From Cavenderia fasciculata (Eukaryota > Evosea > Eumycetozoa > Acytosteliales > Cavenderiaceae): a DNA stretch of 64,000 nucleotides. The position numbers and the translations under genes are program-made. The notes beneath the pieces were generated by a model. That model was not told the DNA's origin. It did not search any database and saw nothing but the letters and a program-made list of their open reading frames with translations. Positions 34,216 to 45,400 of the stretch are shown here, piece after piece. The stretch lies in assembly GCF_000203815.1 (NCBI RefSeq), contig NW_004457624.1, positions 372,001 to 436,000 of the forward strand, in the 5' to 3' direction. The first letter of the stretch is position 1. Every line of letters begins with the position of its first letter.

Positions 34216-37114
34216 GTATCTTCGGTTTGTTGTTTAATGGTTGGATCATTATTTGTATAATTTAAAAAATAAATAATACAAGGTAATATAAATTTATAAA
34301 TGGAACGTGGAAATAGACTGTTGAAATGATCAGATATGACTACTTGTTGAACATTTAGTTGTTGGTGGTGGATTGGTGATTGATTGTTTAAATGATATGC
34401 AATACTTTCAATCATTTCTAGACACTCTTTACCACTAATTTTTTTTGGGTTGATCATTTGTGCCAATTGTTTTTTCCTAACCATCTCTTGAATAGTTGGA
34501 TGTATTCTAATTCCAGTCATTCCAAATAGTTCTTCTTGTTGATCCATATCATCATCATCAACTTCATTATTGACAATTGTAACAACAGAGAGTATTGCCA
34601 AATGTTGGATATCTTGTTGTAATGTGTCTTGATCCAAATAATTAAATGTCGATAATAATTGAACATCTATATATTCTCCATAGAGGAATGATATAGCCAA
34701 TAGTAATTTAAAAGCATTTGGATATTTCTTTTGAATCTTTCGATAAATTACTCGTTGTAATGTTTTTTCCAATCCAATATCCTTTTTCTTGTTGGCAGAT
34801 AGTTTTTGTAGAAATTGACTAAATGTTGGAGGAGTAAGTGATGTCCAAGTGAATAATGGGGATGTTTCTGCCTCTACTTTTTTTTGTCCTCCTCGTCTTT
34901 GTTGTTTTGGTGTCGAGTATGGTGTTGTATCAAAACTTTCAATACTAGTACTACTTGTAAAACTAGATGAACTGTTTGATGTAAAAGATGATGATGAAGT
35001 ATCTGGAGTACTTTGTCCCAAACCTGGTAATAGTGCACTTGAAACACCAAATATATGAAGATAAGAAGTGGAAGTGGATGATGGAGATATTGGAGAGGAA
35101 GAGGGTTGATTGTACAAGGTCAATAGTTTGTTTTTGTATTGTGATAGTAACAATGAGAGTGAAAGTGGTGTTCGAATATCGAAATTGTGAATTTCAACAG
35201 GTTCATCACCTTGTATTGTTATATCTATTCCAATCTGTTTTTCGTATTGTTCCAATGTATATCGGATGAATTTAATTGATTGTTCATCAGTCAATAATTC
35301 ATTTCTAATCATTACCAATGATTGATTTTGATTATTATTATTTTGTTGAAATAAAGGTGAAATATCAAATCGAGAAGTAATTAGGAAATAAATGTTGGTA
35401 GGGATAGTTTGAAGGTTGAAATAAGTGTCAATAATAGTTTGGTCGTATAATACATTATCAAAAATAAATAAAAAGTTGGTCAAAGATGAAGAGGATGAGG
35501 ATGAAGATGACCGATAATAGTTGTTGTACATAGTTGTATAAATCTTTCGAGCAAGCATGATTGGATTATTGTTGTCTTGATGAAAATGTAGTCTATTGGC
35601 AAGTTTACCAAACACCGATTGAATGCCATCTATAATCTCGGCATTAATCCAAATGGGAATGAATTTGTTTAGCTTTTCAGATTGTGTACAGTAATTGTAG
35701 GCATGTGTGGTTTTACCGGTACCCGCAATCCCATTTAAAAGAACAATCCTACTCTTTTCAAATGCCTTGTCTATAGCTTGAATGTTTCCATTCCAATCGT
35801 AAAAGAGGTTACCCGAGTGGTATTCATCCAATTGCTCCAATACTCGAAGTGAATTTTTCTTGATCATCATTTGTATAGGACATTTTAAAGCAGATTCCAT
35901 CGTCTCTTGTAATGCGTCCACTACCCGATTTGATTTAATCATTTGTTTTAATGAATTTAAAATTATTTTAAATGATGGTCTTTTCTCTGGTTGATTTGAT
36001 ATACTAAAAATAATTAATTAAATAAATTAATAAATAAATCATTATTATTTCTTTCTTTTTTGATTTACTTACCATTTAGATAATAAATCTTTATATTGTT
36101 TTTCCCAATGTTTTGGAATTGATTTTTGAATGTCATAATTACTATCTACAATTGGTTGATTTGAAATCAAAGTAAACATCATTACACCAAAACTATAAAC
36201 ATCTACCTTTTCATTAAAAAAGTTAGATTCCTTTTTAATCTCCTATAAATGTGAAATATATTAGATATGATTATAGTCTAGTCTAGTCTAGTCTAGTAAC
36301 AACTTACAGGTGCACAATAACCAGGTGTACCTCTAAGAGGTAAATCTAAATCTTTTAAAAAGTTGGGTGAAGGTGGAGGTGTTGTATTGTGTTGGCCACC
36401 ACTACCTGTTTTACCATAATACTTTATTGGAATATTACAATAGGATATTCCAAAATCACCAATTTTAACTTGTCCACTTGATGATATAAATATATTGCTT
36501 GGTTTAATATCACAGTGAATGATATTGATACCATGTAGATATATCATTGTCTTTGACACTGTTTTAAGTATTGTCAATATTTCTTTTGCAGTGTACAATG
36601 ATGATGACGGTGTATTATTATTATTGTTGTTATTGTTGCTTTTATTCAATCCTCTTTGTTTAGATTGTAGTTGTTTAGATAACATAATATCATACAGAGA
36701 ACCTTTCATACCCTCCAATACCATTGATTCTTGACCAAACCGATTCTTTACAACTCCATAATACTTTAGTAAATGTTCATTTACAATAGCATTGTTGTTG
36801 TTTGAATAAATATATTCATAGATTGACTTTTCATTGTTATAGATTAATCTATTGCTACTGTTCATCATCAAACTAGTTGACTGATTATTCTGTGATTTAA
36901 TGACATATGTTGTTGTTGTTGTTGGCTCTTCTTGTTGATGATGATATGTTGTTGTTGTTGTTATTGCTTTGGTAATGATACTGTGTGCACCTTGACCGAC
37001 AATCATTCCAGTGTCATAAAACATTATGGTTTGTGCAGCTTGATCATCAAGATCTTCTGATAAAACAACAACGTTATTATCATCATTCTCTTTTGATGTT
37101 GTTGATGATATCAT
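32889..37114 (-). CDS. Protein kinase-NB-ARC/STAND ATPase-TPR protein
   Basis: Three exons (37114-36308, 36242-36073, 36003-32889) join in frame, giving about 1363 residues. The kinase (residues 1 to about 350) has IVGQGAHSI, HCDIKPSN, GDFG, GTPGYCAPE and VDVYSFGVMM, and looks catalytically complete. The ATPase has Walker A NGIAGTGKTTHAYNY near 417, PIWIN, Walker B FLFIFDNV near 507, and FLITSRFD near 537, the NB-ARC order. Winged-helix-like sequence follows, then a long Asn run (34141-34216). At about 1000-1330 there are TPR repeats (YQESLHILKNM, GLEYLEQVLNIYN, ALEYLQIAHDYYTQAF, CIKSFRQARRILRQL). This layout is that of an NLR-type switch with a kinase as output. Function unknown; a sensor of self or microbes is inference. 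The nearest family members are at 39077-40854 and 1230-3184. Confidence 0.88.
34141..34216 (+). repeat. Long (ATT)n microsatellite coding for an Asn run
   Basis: About 25 uninterrupted ATT units on the plus strand (AAT on the coding strand) give a run of about 25 Asn inside the kinase-NB-ARC-TPR protein, between the ATPase and the TPR repeats. Dictyostelid proteins tolerate such runs; length differences between strains are likely. Confidence 0.95.
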
Positions 37115-37837
37115 TCTTCTTTGTTATGAATACATAATATATTATCGTATTATTCGACATTTCAGGTGTAAAGACCAAATCAATCGATTCGAATAATATC
37201 AACCTACTAAAACCACAGCAATTTTTGAACTTCAAAAATGAACCAACAGTTTACGAAAATATATTTTCCCTCTATATAACAATTTCTGGCGTTTGGTGGT
37301 GGACCAAAAGGAGTACTTTTTCTGTACATTCTCACGATGAAAATGGAGGACTCCTCCCCAAATCGACATTATATCCTCTCAAATCAACCCCCCCCCCTCT
37401 AAACGTGTGTATTACCATTTTCTAGATTTGGTAATTTGATGATCTATATTCAAACTTTGGTTAGAGGTTCTAGATCTCTCCAACATCTTTTTGTTTTGGT
37501 CCCTCCTAACCATTCAATAGTAAATATCCAGTGGTTCGCATCTAATTTTAAACTCCATATCCGATCACCAATCCCTTTTTTGACAAAGGTGAGGGTTACT
37601 CTCTTTGGCACCCATGTCATTCCGTCAATGTCTTTATTGTAGGAAATATAGATGTATCCGATGGAAAAAGGTATTCAGTTTCCTGTGTTTGTAAAAGATA
37701 GACAGATAGATAGATCTATTACCAGATATCATTATATTAAATAAAAAAATTAAAAATATCTTTTTTTTTTGAAAGATATCTTTTGTAGTAGGACTGATTA
37801 GAATTGTTGTAACATATCACAACAAATACGAGTAATC
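37115..37837. other. Divergent spacer, kinase-NB-ARC-TPR and chitobiase genes
   Basis: About 720 bases containing both promoters, a run of 10 C (37388-37397) and a minus-strand gene relic (37450-37674, listed separately). Confidence 0.45.
37450..37674 (-). pseudogene. Gene relic, 74 open codons, no start
   Basis: The minus strand is open for 74 codons with clear protein-like composition (for example DGMTWVPKRVTLTFVKKG and SLKLDANHWIFTIEWLGG), ending in TGA at 37450. It is preceded by an in-frame stop and has no ATG near its beginning and no AG acceptor after the stop. The alternating strand pattern could suit an FNIP-type C-terminal part, but similarity is too weak to assign. Best read as a decayed last exon. 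Confidence 0.4.
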
Positions 37838-38989
37838 ATGCATCAAATAATAACTTATTTCTTTTTATTTGGTCTAATATACAGCAGCTTATTTTCAATT
37901 TCAAAAGTCGATGCATACCATTGTACCAACAATCCTAATCTACCGATGGTGTGTCAAACTGCGCCACTATGTGGTAGTATTGTCTCCACACCTACTATTG
38001 ACTATAATGAGAAGATGGTCTTTTCTTATATTGCTGTATATGATATAGACTACTACTTTAACACTACCAATCAAGCTTCGTTGTTGTTGCAAAATAATAG
38101 TGTCATTATCACTTACTTTGGTGGTTGGACGGATTTGGATGCTCTTGCCTTGTTGATATGTGTAGCTCATTTGAATAATGCTCAAGTACATCACTGGACA
38201 AGTATAGATTGCGGTGGTGTATACAATGGCAATTATCCATGTGTAGAGTATATGGCTAATAATGGATATATTGATGATATAGCATTGGTTACTCAAATGG
38301 GTGCAGATGGCTATAACATTGATATGGAAGGTAGCACTGAATATGTCAACCCTAGTACATTCAAGAATAATTGGATGAAAAGTATTTACAACTATGCTAA
38401 AAGTGTTCAGGACACCTATATAGTATCAATTGCTGTTCCATGTGACTATGACCAATCCCAATGGAATACAGATTATACAGATTATTACTTTGTAATGTGT
38501 TATGATATGGGTGGTAATGATGGAGTACTTCAATCAAATGCACCTTATTCTTCTGTTCGTCGAGGTATTAGTAATTGGAAGAAAAATGTTAATCATCCAG
38601 GAATGGTTATAGTAGGTCTCCCACTCTACGCCTATTTTCAAACTTGTAACCCTATGAGCGACGGTATATACGGTGCTACCTGTTCCTACACACCCACCCC
38701 TAATTGGCCACCATCTGTTGGAAACAACCAACTCTACCAAATTGTCAACTCTGCCTTTATGGCAAGTGATGGCATCACATCAACCTCTCAAACACCCTAT
38801 GTCAACGTAATCCCCACCAGCAGTGCCATGACAATCATTCAATACCAATACGAGTCACCATCATCAATCTACCAAAAAATCAAAGGTTTAGGAATTGGAG
38901 GTGTCGGTATCTATAGAGCCGACCTTTTAATTGGTCTTCCTAATTATATGATTCGTGCATACTATACATCTGCTACAAGCATGTATTAA
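37838..38989 (+). CDS. Di-N-acetylchitobiase-like secreted glycoside hydrolase (GH18)
   Basis: A single exon of 383 residues. A signal peptide (YFFLFGLIYSSLFSISKVDA) is followed by a Cys-containing mature start. The GH18 active-site motif DxxDxDxE-type reads DGYNIDME at residues 157-164, giving Glu164 as the predicted proton donor. The preceding strand VIITYFGGWTD, the later YFVMCYDMGG and GLPLYAYF, and the Cys pattern all fit the chitobiase branch rather than endo-chitinases. Chitobiase removes GlcNAc from the reducing end of chitobiose in N-glycan breakdown in lysosomes. In a bacteria-eating amoeba, digestion of food-derived glycans or of its own glycoproteins is plausible. Confidence 0.9.
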   Translation: MHQIITYFFLFGLIYSSLFSISKVDAYHCTNNPNLPMVCQTAPLCGSIVSTPTIDYNEKMVFSYIAVYDIDYYFNTTNQASLLLQNNSVIITYFGGWTDLDALALLICVAHLNNAQVHHWTSIDCGGVYNGNYPCVEYMANNGYIDDIALVTQMGADGYNIDMEGSTEYVNPSTFKNNWMKSIYNYAKSVQDTYIVSIAVPCDYDQSQWNTDYTDYYFVMCYDMGGNDGVLQSNAPYSSVRRGISNWKKNVNHPGMVIVGLPLYAYFQTCNPMSDGIYGATCSYTPTPNWPPSVGNNQLYQIVNSAFMASDGITSTSQTPYVNVIPTSSAMTIIQYQYESPSSIYQKIKGLGIGGVGIYRADLLIGLPNYMIRAYYTSATSMY

Positions 38990-39076
38990 GTAAACTTAAT
39001 TAATTAATTAACCAAAATTGTAATATTATCTAATAAATAAATAAATAAATCTTTGTTGAATTTATTATTATCTAAT

Positions 39077-40854
39077 CTAAAGTTCTGGTGGTAGGTGAAG
39101 GGATGATAATGATGCACCAATGGTTGTTGTATCATTTTGAATCAATACCTTTTCAAAAGATATTAATCGACCTTTACTCTTTTCTTTTTGGAATAGATCA
39201 ATCATACTACCAAGCACTTTGGGACCAATGATATATCTCATTGTAAGATGAATCTTTGGTAGGTTCTTGTGATTGGTTTCAATAAATGATTCTATTTCCT
39301 CTTTTGATAAAAGGTTTAAATGGTATTGGTCAACTGCACATCCTACCGTTTTCAATTCATCCAACCATGTTGTATTAGACATGACCTTTCTCTTTACTAT
39401 TACCACCTTTATATTAGATGGCAGTTGTCGGAAAATGTCAATAGGAGGTAACTCTTTTAATTTGTTAAATATGAATATAAAGTTGTGTCTTGATGTCTTG
39501 CACAATTTAAATAATTCTAAACAACCATTTGCCAATTCCAAGTCACTTGTAGCCGTGTGTGCAATTTTTACAGATTCAATGATTGATTTAATTGATTTCC
39601 AATCGTCATTTATGATTGGTATTATTTTTTTACCTTCTTTAGTCATTGTTTTCCAATACCTATGAACAAAGAATGATTTTCCACTTTTCTTCTCACCAGT
39701 TACCAAAACTACATTATTTTGTCCAAGCATTGAAATAAATGGATCCAAAGGTCGAGTATCAACTGGAATAGATACTCTCCACGAATCTATCTTCATTTCT
39801 TTTACTTTTCCTCTTGCTTGATACATTTCCATAAAGTCATTGTTTCCAATGATAGCATTTGACATAAAATCCAAAACATTTATATCCTCTTTGATATCTT
39901 TTAAATCATCCAATATCATTTTAAATGTTGGTCTTTTATCTTCTTCTTTTGATATACATCTTTTTATCAAATCTATCAATTTGTTGTTATTGTTGTCATT
40001 ATTATTATTTATAATATCGTATATTTCGTTGTTGTTGTTGTTGTTATTAGTATCATTAATCATTACAAATGGTTTTATATTTAAAAAGCATACACATATC
40101 ATTCCAAAACTATATACATCCACTGCCTTTGTATATCTTCTACTTCTTCTAACTTCCTACAACATAACATTATTTTTAATTGTTAATATTTATATGCATC
40201 TATTTACTATTTTCATATTATTATTATTTGTCTTACATCAGCAATAAATAGATCAGAACCAACATTTTTAGTATTATTATCATCTTGTACTTTTTTGGTA
40301 GTGTTAAAATCAGTAATCTTTGCATTGTAGTCATTGTCTAGGAGGACATTACCAGGTTTCAAGTCCCGATGAAACATGTTTAACTCGTGCAAAGCCAATA
40401 CACCTCGTGCAATACCTTGAAGAATATGAATGATACGATCACATGTCAATGAAGCATAGTGTACCGTCATTGTCTCCCACAAACTACCACGAGTAACCCA
40501 TTCTAAAAGGATTGCCTCTTTTCCATTGTATTTACATTGACCATAGTATCGTACAATGTTTGTATGGCCAATGTGTTGCCATTTCGAAAGGTCGGTCAGT
40601 TCGTATATGCAGTCCAATGCCATCACCTCTTTCTTTGCATCTTCCTTTCTTTTAAAGTACTTTAGAGCATATTTTGTAGTTTGGTACTCTACCAACACCA
40701 CACGTCCAAATGATCCTGATCCCAAACACCTAAGCTTTTGATTACTTGTAAATTCATATGATTTTTTTAATAATAATGATAATATACTACTATTACTACT
40801 ACTACCACCAATACTACTATTACTATCTTGTTGTATGTCTTTAATATCGCTCAT
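39077..40854 (-). CDS. Protein kinase plus P-loop ATPase protein
   Basis: Two exons (40854-40237 and 40156-39077) joined in phase 0 give about 565 residues. The kinase has GSGSFGRVVLVEY, ALKYF, HRDLKPGN and VDVYSFGMI, with CISKEEDKRPTF at its end. The DFG motif reads DFN, so magnesium binding and activity are uncertain. The second half starts VVLVTGEKKSGKS near residue 358-365, a Walker A variant. PIIND and FIFIFNKL follow, at the places of PIWIN and Walker B in the related gene at 32889; the Walker B acid is Asn-Lys here, so ATP hydrolysis is doubtful. It has no TPR part. The intron before helix F is at the same position and phase as in the other three family genes in this window. Confidence 0.83.
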
Positions 40855-41150
40855 TTAAACCGAACCTTCACCATCTGTCTCTCTCTATTTATCTTATCTC
40901 TAGAGATCCATTAAGTAGTTGTGAAGCTCAAAAAAAAAAAAAAAGGTACAACCAAACATTAAATTCATCCACCATGACGAATAGTAAATCTACCAAATTC
41001 TCAGGTGAACACTCTGGTGTCTATTGAAAATATCAAACAACCCAGGTTTCCGTTAACGATGATCTATCTCTCACAATCGATTCATTGTAATGATCGTTGT
41101 GTGCGTGATTGATATATCATCGTTGGCGGAATACCATCAATCAAGACAAG
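40855..41150. promoter_or_regulatory. Divergent promoter region, kinase-ATPase and EGF-like genes
   Basis: 296 bases between two head-to-head start codons, with a 15-base A run near 40930 and several short GC patches. Regulatory content is inferred only from position. Confidence 0.4.
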
Positions 41151-42337
41151 ATGAAGATACAAATCACCGCAATCCTATTTGTGGTAGTGCTTCATACTTC
41201 ATTCCAACTTGCAAGTTCGTTGACAGTACTCCCTTCATCACAAAAGTATGATAACATTCATCATTTACTAAACTTTGATCAACAATCAAAAGAAGAACCT
41301 TCTTCTTCCTCTTCTTCTTCTTTTTTGATCATTCAGAGTTCATCTGATGATTATCCATGGTCAGGAGAATCGTGTAATGGAACGACATTCACATTCAACA
41401 ATACTAGCAGTCAATGTGGATTACAAGATTGTTATAGTGCTTGGGATCAAGGCACATGTATAGATCATTTATGCATATGTAATCCACTCTACCATGGTCC
41501 AAACTGTGAATACAATTTAAATCCTTACCACGATTGGGATTTAATGGATTGTCATGGTGGTAGATTTTGTCCCCCTGTATATGGTGCTCCTGGATTACCA
41601 CCCAGACAATGTTATTGCCCACCTGGTGCTGCTGGTATTGAATGTAATGGTATGTAAAAAGTATACAACAAAATAAACAAATAAATATATAATACAAACA
41701 ACCTAATATCTATCTTTACCAACTAAAGTCTGCACCGATGATAGTTTTTGTCAAACAAGTAGTAGTAGTAGCAGCAGTAGTAGTGATTCAACAAAGTCGT
41801 CATGTGATCAATCTATCTTTATCGATCGCCATAAAGTCTACAGTTGTAATGTTACAAGTATGTCTAATAATAATTAAATAATATCATTAATAATATTAAC
41901 ATTAATATTAACATTATTGATTATTAATAGGTCCCGAGATCAATGGTGATTTACAAAATTCAAATGCCTCTACTACATTTGAATGTGATTTCCCAACAGG
42001 TGATTATACTGGAGAAGGAGTATGCAATATGAATCTTTACTTTAGATTGACTGGAGACCCTTTGTATTTCAATTGTAATTTTACAAATTGTACCAGCGAC
42101 ATTTTACCCAATGGACAAGAACAACAACAACAACAATATATCTATTGTTCACAAAGTACATGCAATTGCACTAGTTATTGTGGTTCCTTATTTAATGGTT
42201 TAATTTCTCAAGTAACTGGTTACGCAAAGTTTATTTGTGATAGTGATTATTCATGTGTATTTTCACAAGAAACTCTACTTTATGCGTTTCCACCTATCCC
42301 ATTACAATGTATTGCTGGTGGTTGTAACAATCAATAA
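41151..42337 (+). CDS. Secreted EGF-like, Cys-rich protein
   Basis: Three exons (41151-41649, 41729-41857, 41931-42337) join in frame, giving about 344 residues. The start at 41151 opens a signal peptide (ITAILFVVVLHTSFQLASS). An EGF-like module follows (CGLQDCYSAWDQGTC, ICNPLYHGPNCEYN), then a second Cys-rich part (CYCPPGAAGIEC), a Ser run and a C-terminal Cys-rich domain with several N-glycosylation sites. No membrane segment or anchor signal is evident at the end, so a soluble secreted or cell-surface-bound protein is expected. It shares EGF style with the ComC-like proteins but not their TIG or membrane parts. Function unknown. Confidence 0.75.
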
Positions 42338-42404
42338 ACAATAATAGAAATTAATTAAAAATAGAATATATTTACTTTAAATAATATTTAAATATTTTGT
42401 TTAT

Positions 42405-45400
42405 TTATTGGGTACTAGGTCTTGGTTCAACCTTTAAACTAAGTGCATGTAATTCCTTTTCATCTAAAAGAGTATTGGAAAGGTTCATGAGATAGTTTTT
42501 GATGGGTTCAGAGGTACGAGTGTTAAAGAGTGGTTGTTGGTAGCCAGAGATCTCCTTGATGATACGATAGAGAAGACGGAACTTTTCAATGTTGATGAGA
42601 CCGCCACTAGTGTAAGTGTCGTTGGCCTCTTCAATGGCGATGAGGTCTTTGGGGAAGAGTGCAAGGTAGGGGATGACCTTGACCTTGGCCTCGGTCGATG
42701 CCTTGAGTGCCTCACGGTAGTTTTTGTAGTTCATACTCATATCGTAGAGCGTCTCGAGTTGCTTGTAATCTTGTTGCACCTTGGTGGGTAGCTTTTCCCA
42801 AGTGTGACGAAGACGGGCAATTGAAGAGTGATTGAGTCCACCGACTATAGCGGCGGCAGCGTTAAAGTTACCCATCTCGACACAGTGTTTGGCAAGATCG
42901 ATAAAGTAGGACATGGCAGCTACACGGTCAGCCAACTTTTCACGGCCGAGAATCTCGTAGCTTGTCCATTTAGCCCATTCGTTAAACTTGCTGACCATGT
43001 TATGGAATTGTGGAGATAGGTCTTGTTTGGTGAACGCCTTGTGGAGGAATTGGAATAATGGGATAGCCATCAACAACTCATTGTCGACGATAGTGACTTG
43101 TGTGGCCATATCTTGTGCGCCAATGTCGTAGATGTTGACTGGTCCGTCTTTGGCGAGTTTGTCAACTGCCGACAACTTGCCTTGTTTGGATTTACCCTTA
43201 CCAGAGGTTGCGTAAAACGAGTCACCACGCTCATACAAATGTTTGATGGGTGTGTTACTCGACTGGAAGAATGTCTTAAAGTAGCCGAAAAAGGTGGCTT
43301 GTCCAGGTGGAACGGGTTGTGCCGACTCAATAAACGTCTTGAGTTTGCTCAAAAAGAGTAAATCGGCAGACAAGATATTATGATGCAACTTCATCCAAAA
43401 CATACCGACTGACAAGACTGTCAGTGACAATTCCATCTGCCACGAACTTTGTGGTCCCATGATCGCTCCAGCTGTTGCAGCCGCGCTGCTATTACTGGAA
43501 GTAGTAGTCTTTTTATAATAATGTACAATTTTGTCGAGGAACTCGTTTGACTTGCTGTAGTAGTCGTACGAGTAAAAGATGGTGTAGTTGTAATCAGTGT
43601 CACGGTTGTTGAGGTCGATCAGACGCTCAAACACCTTGTCAAAGTTGGCGCACTTGACCAACGACAAGTTCTCCTTGATGATAAACTGAATGTCGACTGT
43701 TCCATCGAAAATGTTGTCAAAGTCATCGATCATCTGGCAAATGGCACGGACTGCACCATCATTTGAATTGGTTGGTGAAATGATTATCAATGGAGACAGA
43801 GTTGCAGCCATTGATGCAATAGTCAACTTTGATTTGCTAGGTTGGCGTTTAAACTTGGCCAATGATACTGGTGATGTAAATGGAGATCCAAGATTATTCA
43901 TTGTTGGTTGTCTTGGTGGGAGTGGTGGTGGTACCTTTTTAACCTTTGGTACTTCCTCCATTTCTTCCTCTTGAATATATTCTTCTTCTTGAATATATTC
44001 TTCGTCTCCAACTATTGCTTCTTCTTCTACTACACCTTCATCATACTCTTCTTCTTCGACTTGATCTTGTTTAGTTGGTTGTTGTTGTTGTTGTTGTTGT
44101 TGTTGTTCTTGACCAAGTAAAAGTGGTGAACTATTGATACTACCACCAATAGGTGAAAAGTCATCAACTGATAATGAATTGGTTGTAGTTGTATCATCAG
44201 TTGATATAGTAGTCTCTTCATTATTCAAATTTAAAGAGAATGGAATAACTATACTTTCTTTGATTTGTTCACTATTGTTGTTGTTGATATTTCCATTTCC
44301 ATTTGGACTAATATTTTTGTTGGAATATTCGATATTTGATAAATCTCTAATTAATTGTAAAATACATTTCAATACACTACGATGTGAAGGTGGGAGAGAG
44401 TAGAGAAGCGAACGCACAAGCGAACGACGATGGGAAACATCCTCGATATTAGAGGTTGACACTAGTCCATTAGAGATTCGAGTCAACAACTTTTCGGGCA
44501 ACGACTCGAAAAAGAAGAGCAGTGTACTGGCAACCAAGTATGGATCCTTTTGTGAAAAGTTGGAAAGAACCGATTGTTCAATCGATTCTTTTAATGATTT
44601 GATCTGTGATTCCTCTACTGGCTTTGTAAATAAATCACTCAAATGATTATGATCAATCAATGCATCGGCACTATTATTAATATATCTTTGTATTCTTTCC
44701 AATGTATCTTCATTTAATGTTATACCAAATATTGATTCTAAAAAATTAGATAAATAAATAAATAAATAATAAGTATACTTTCCAAATATTGATTGAATAA
44801 ATATTTTCATTGCTTACCAGCTTTCATAATTTTCTTAAAAATCAATTCATCTCTTGAAATACGATGATTCAAACGTTCATTTAACAAGAATGATAATTTT
44901 CCATCTGGATCAACTGGTGATAAAGTTAATTTTGAAGGTGCAACAGGTGCACTCTCTTTCTTTCCACCAAACATTCTTCCAATTGTTGAATATCCTTTCT
45001 TTTTATCTAAATAAATTTAGGAATATTAATATTGATATCTTTTTCAAAGATATTGTTGTTGTTTGAATCACATACCTTCAATAGTTGGTTTTTCAGGAGT
45101 TTGAATTACTTCTTTAATAATTGGTTGTTGGGAAGGTGGAATAGAGGAAGATAAAGAACCAACTGAAGAATTTGAAACTGATAATGAACCAGATAAATTA
45201 CCACTTGAAAAGGTAATCTTTGGTGAGAAATCTTCTTCATCTTCATTAGAATCACGTGATAATGATTTACTACGCATTCTTGTCATTTTTTGATTCTTTA
45301 ATTCATCTACATCTCCATCATAGTATTGATTAAAGAATCCTTTAACAGCTTGTGACTTTTCTTCTGGTGTTGGTTGTTGTTTAGATGAATACTTATTGTC

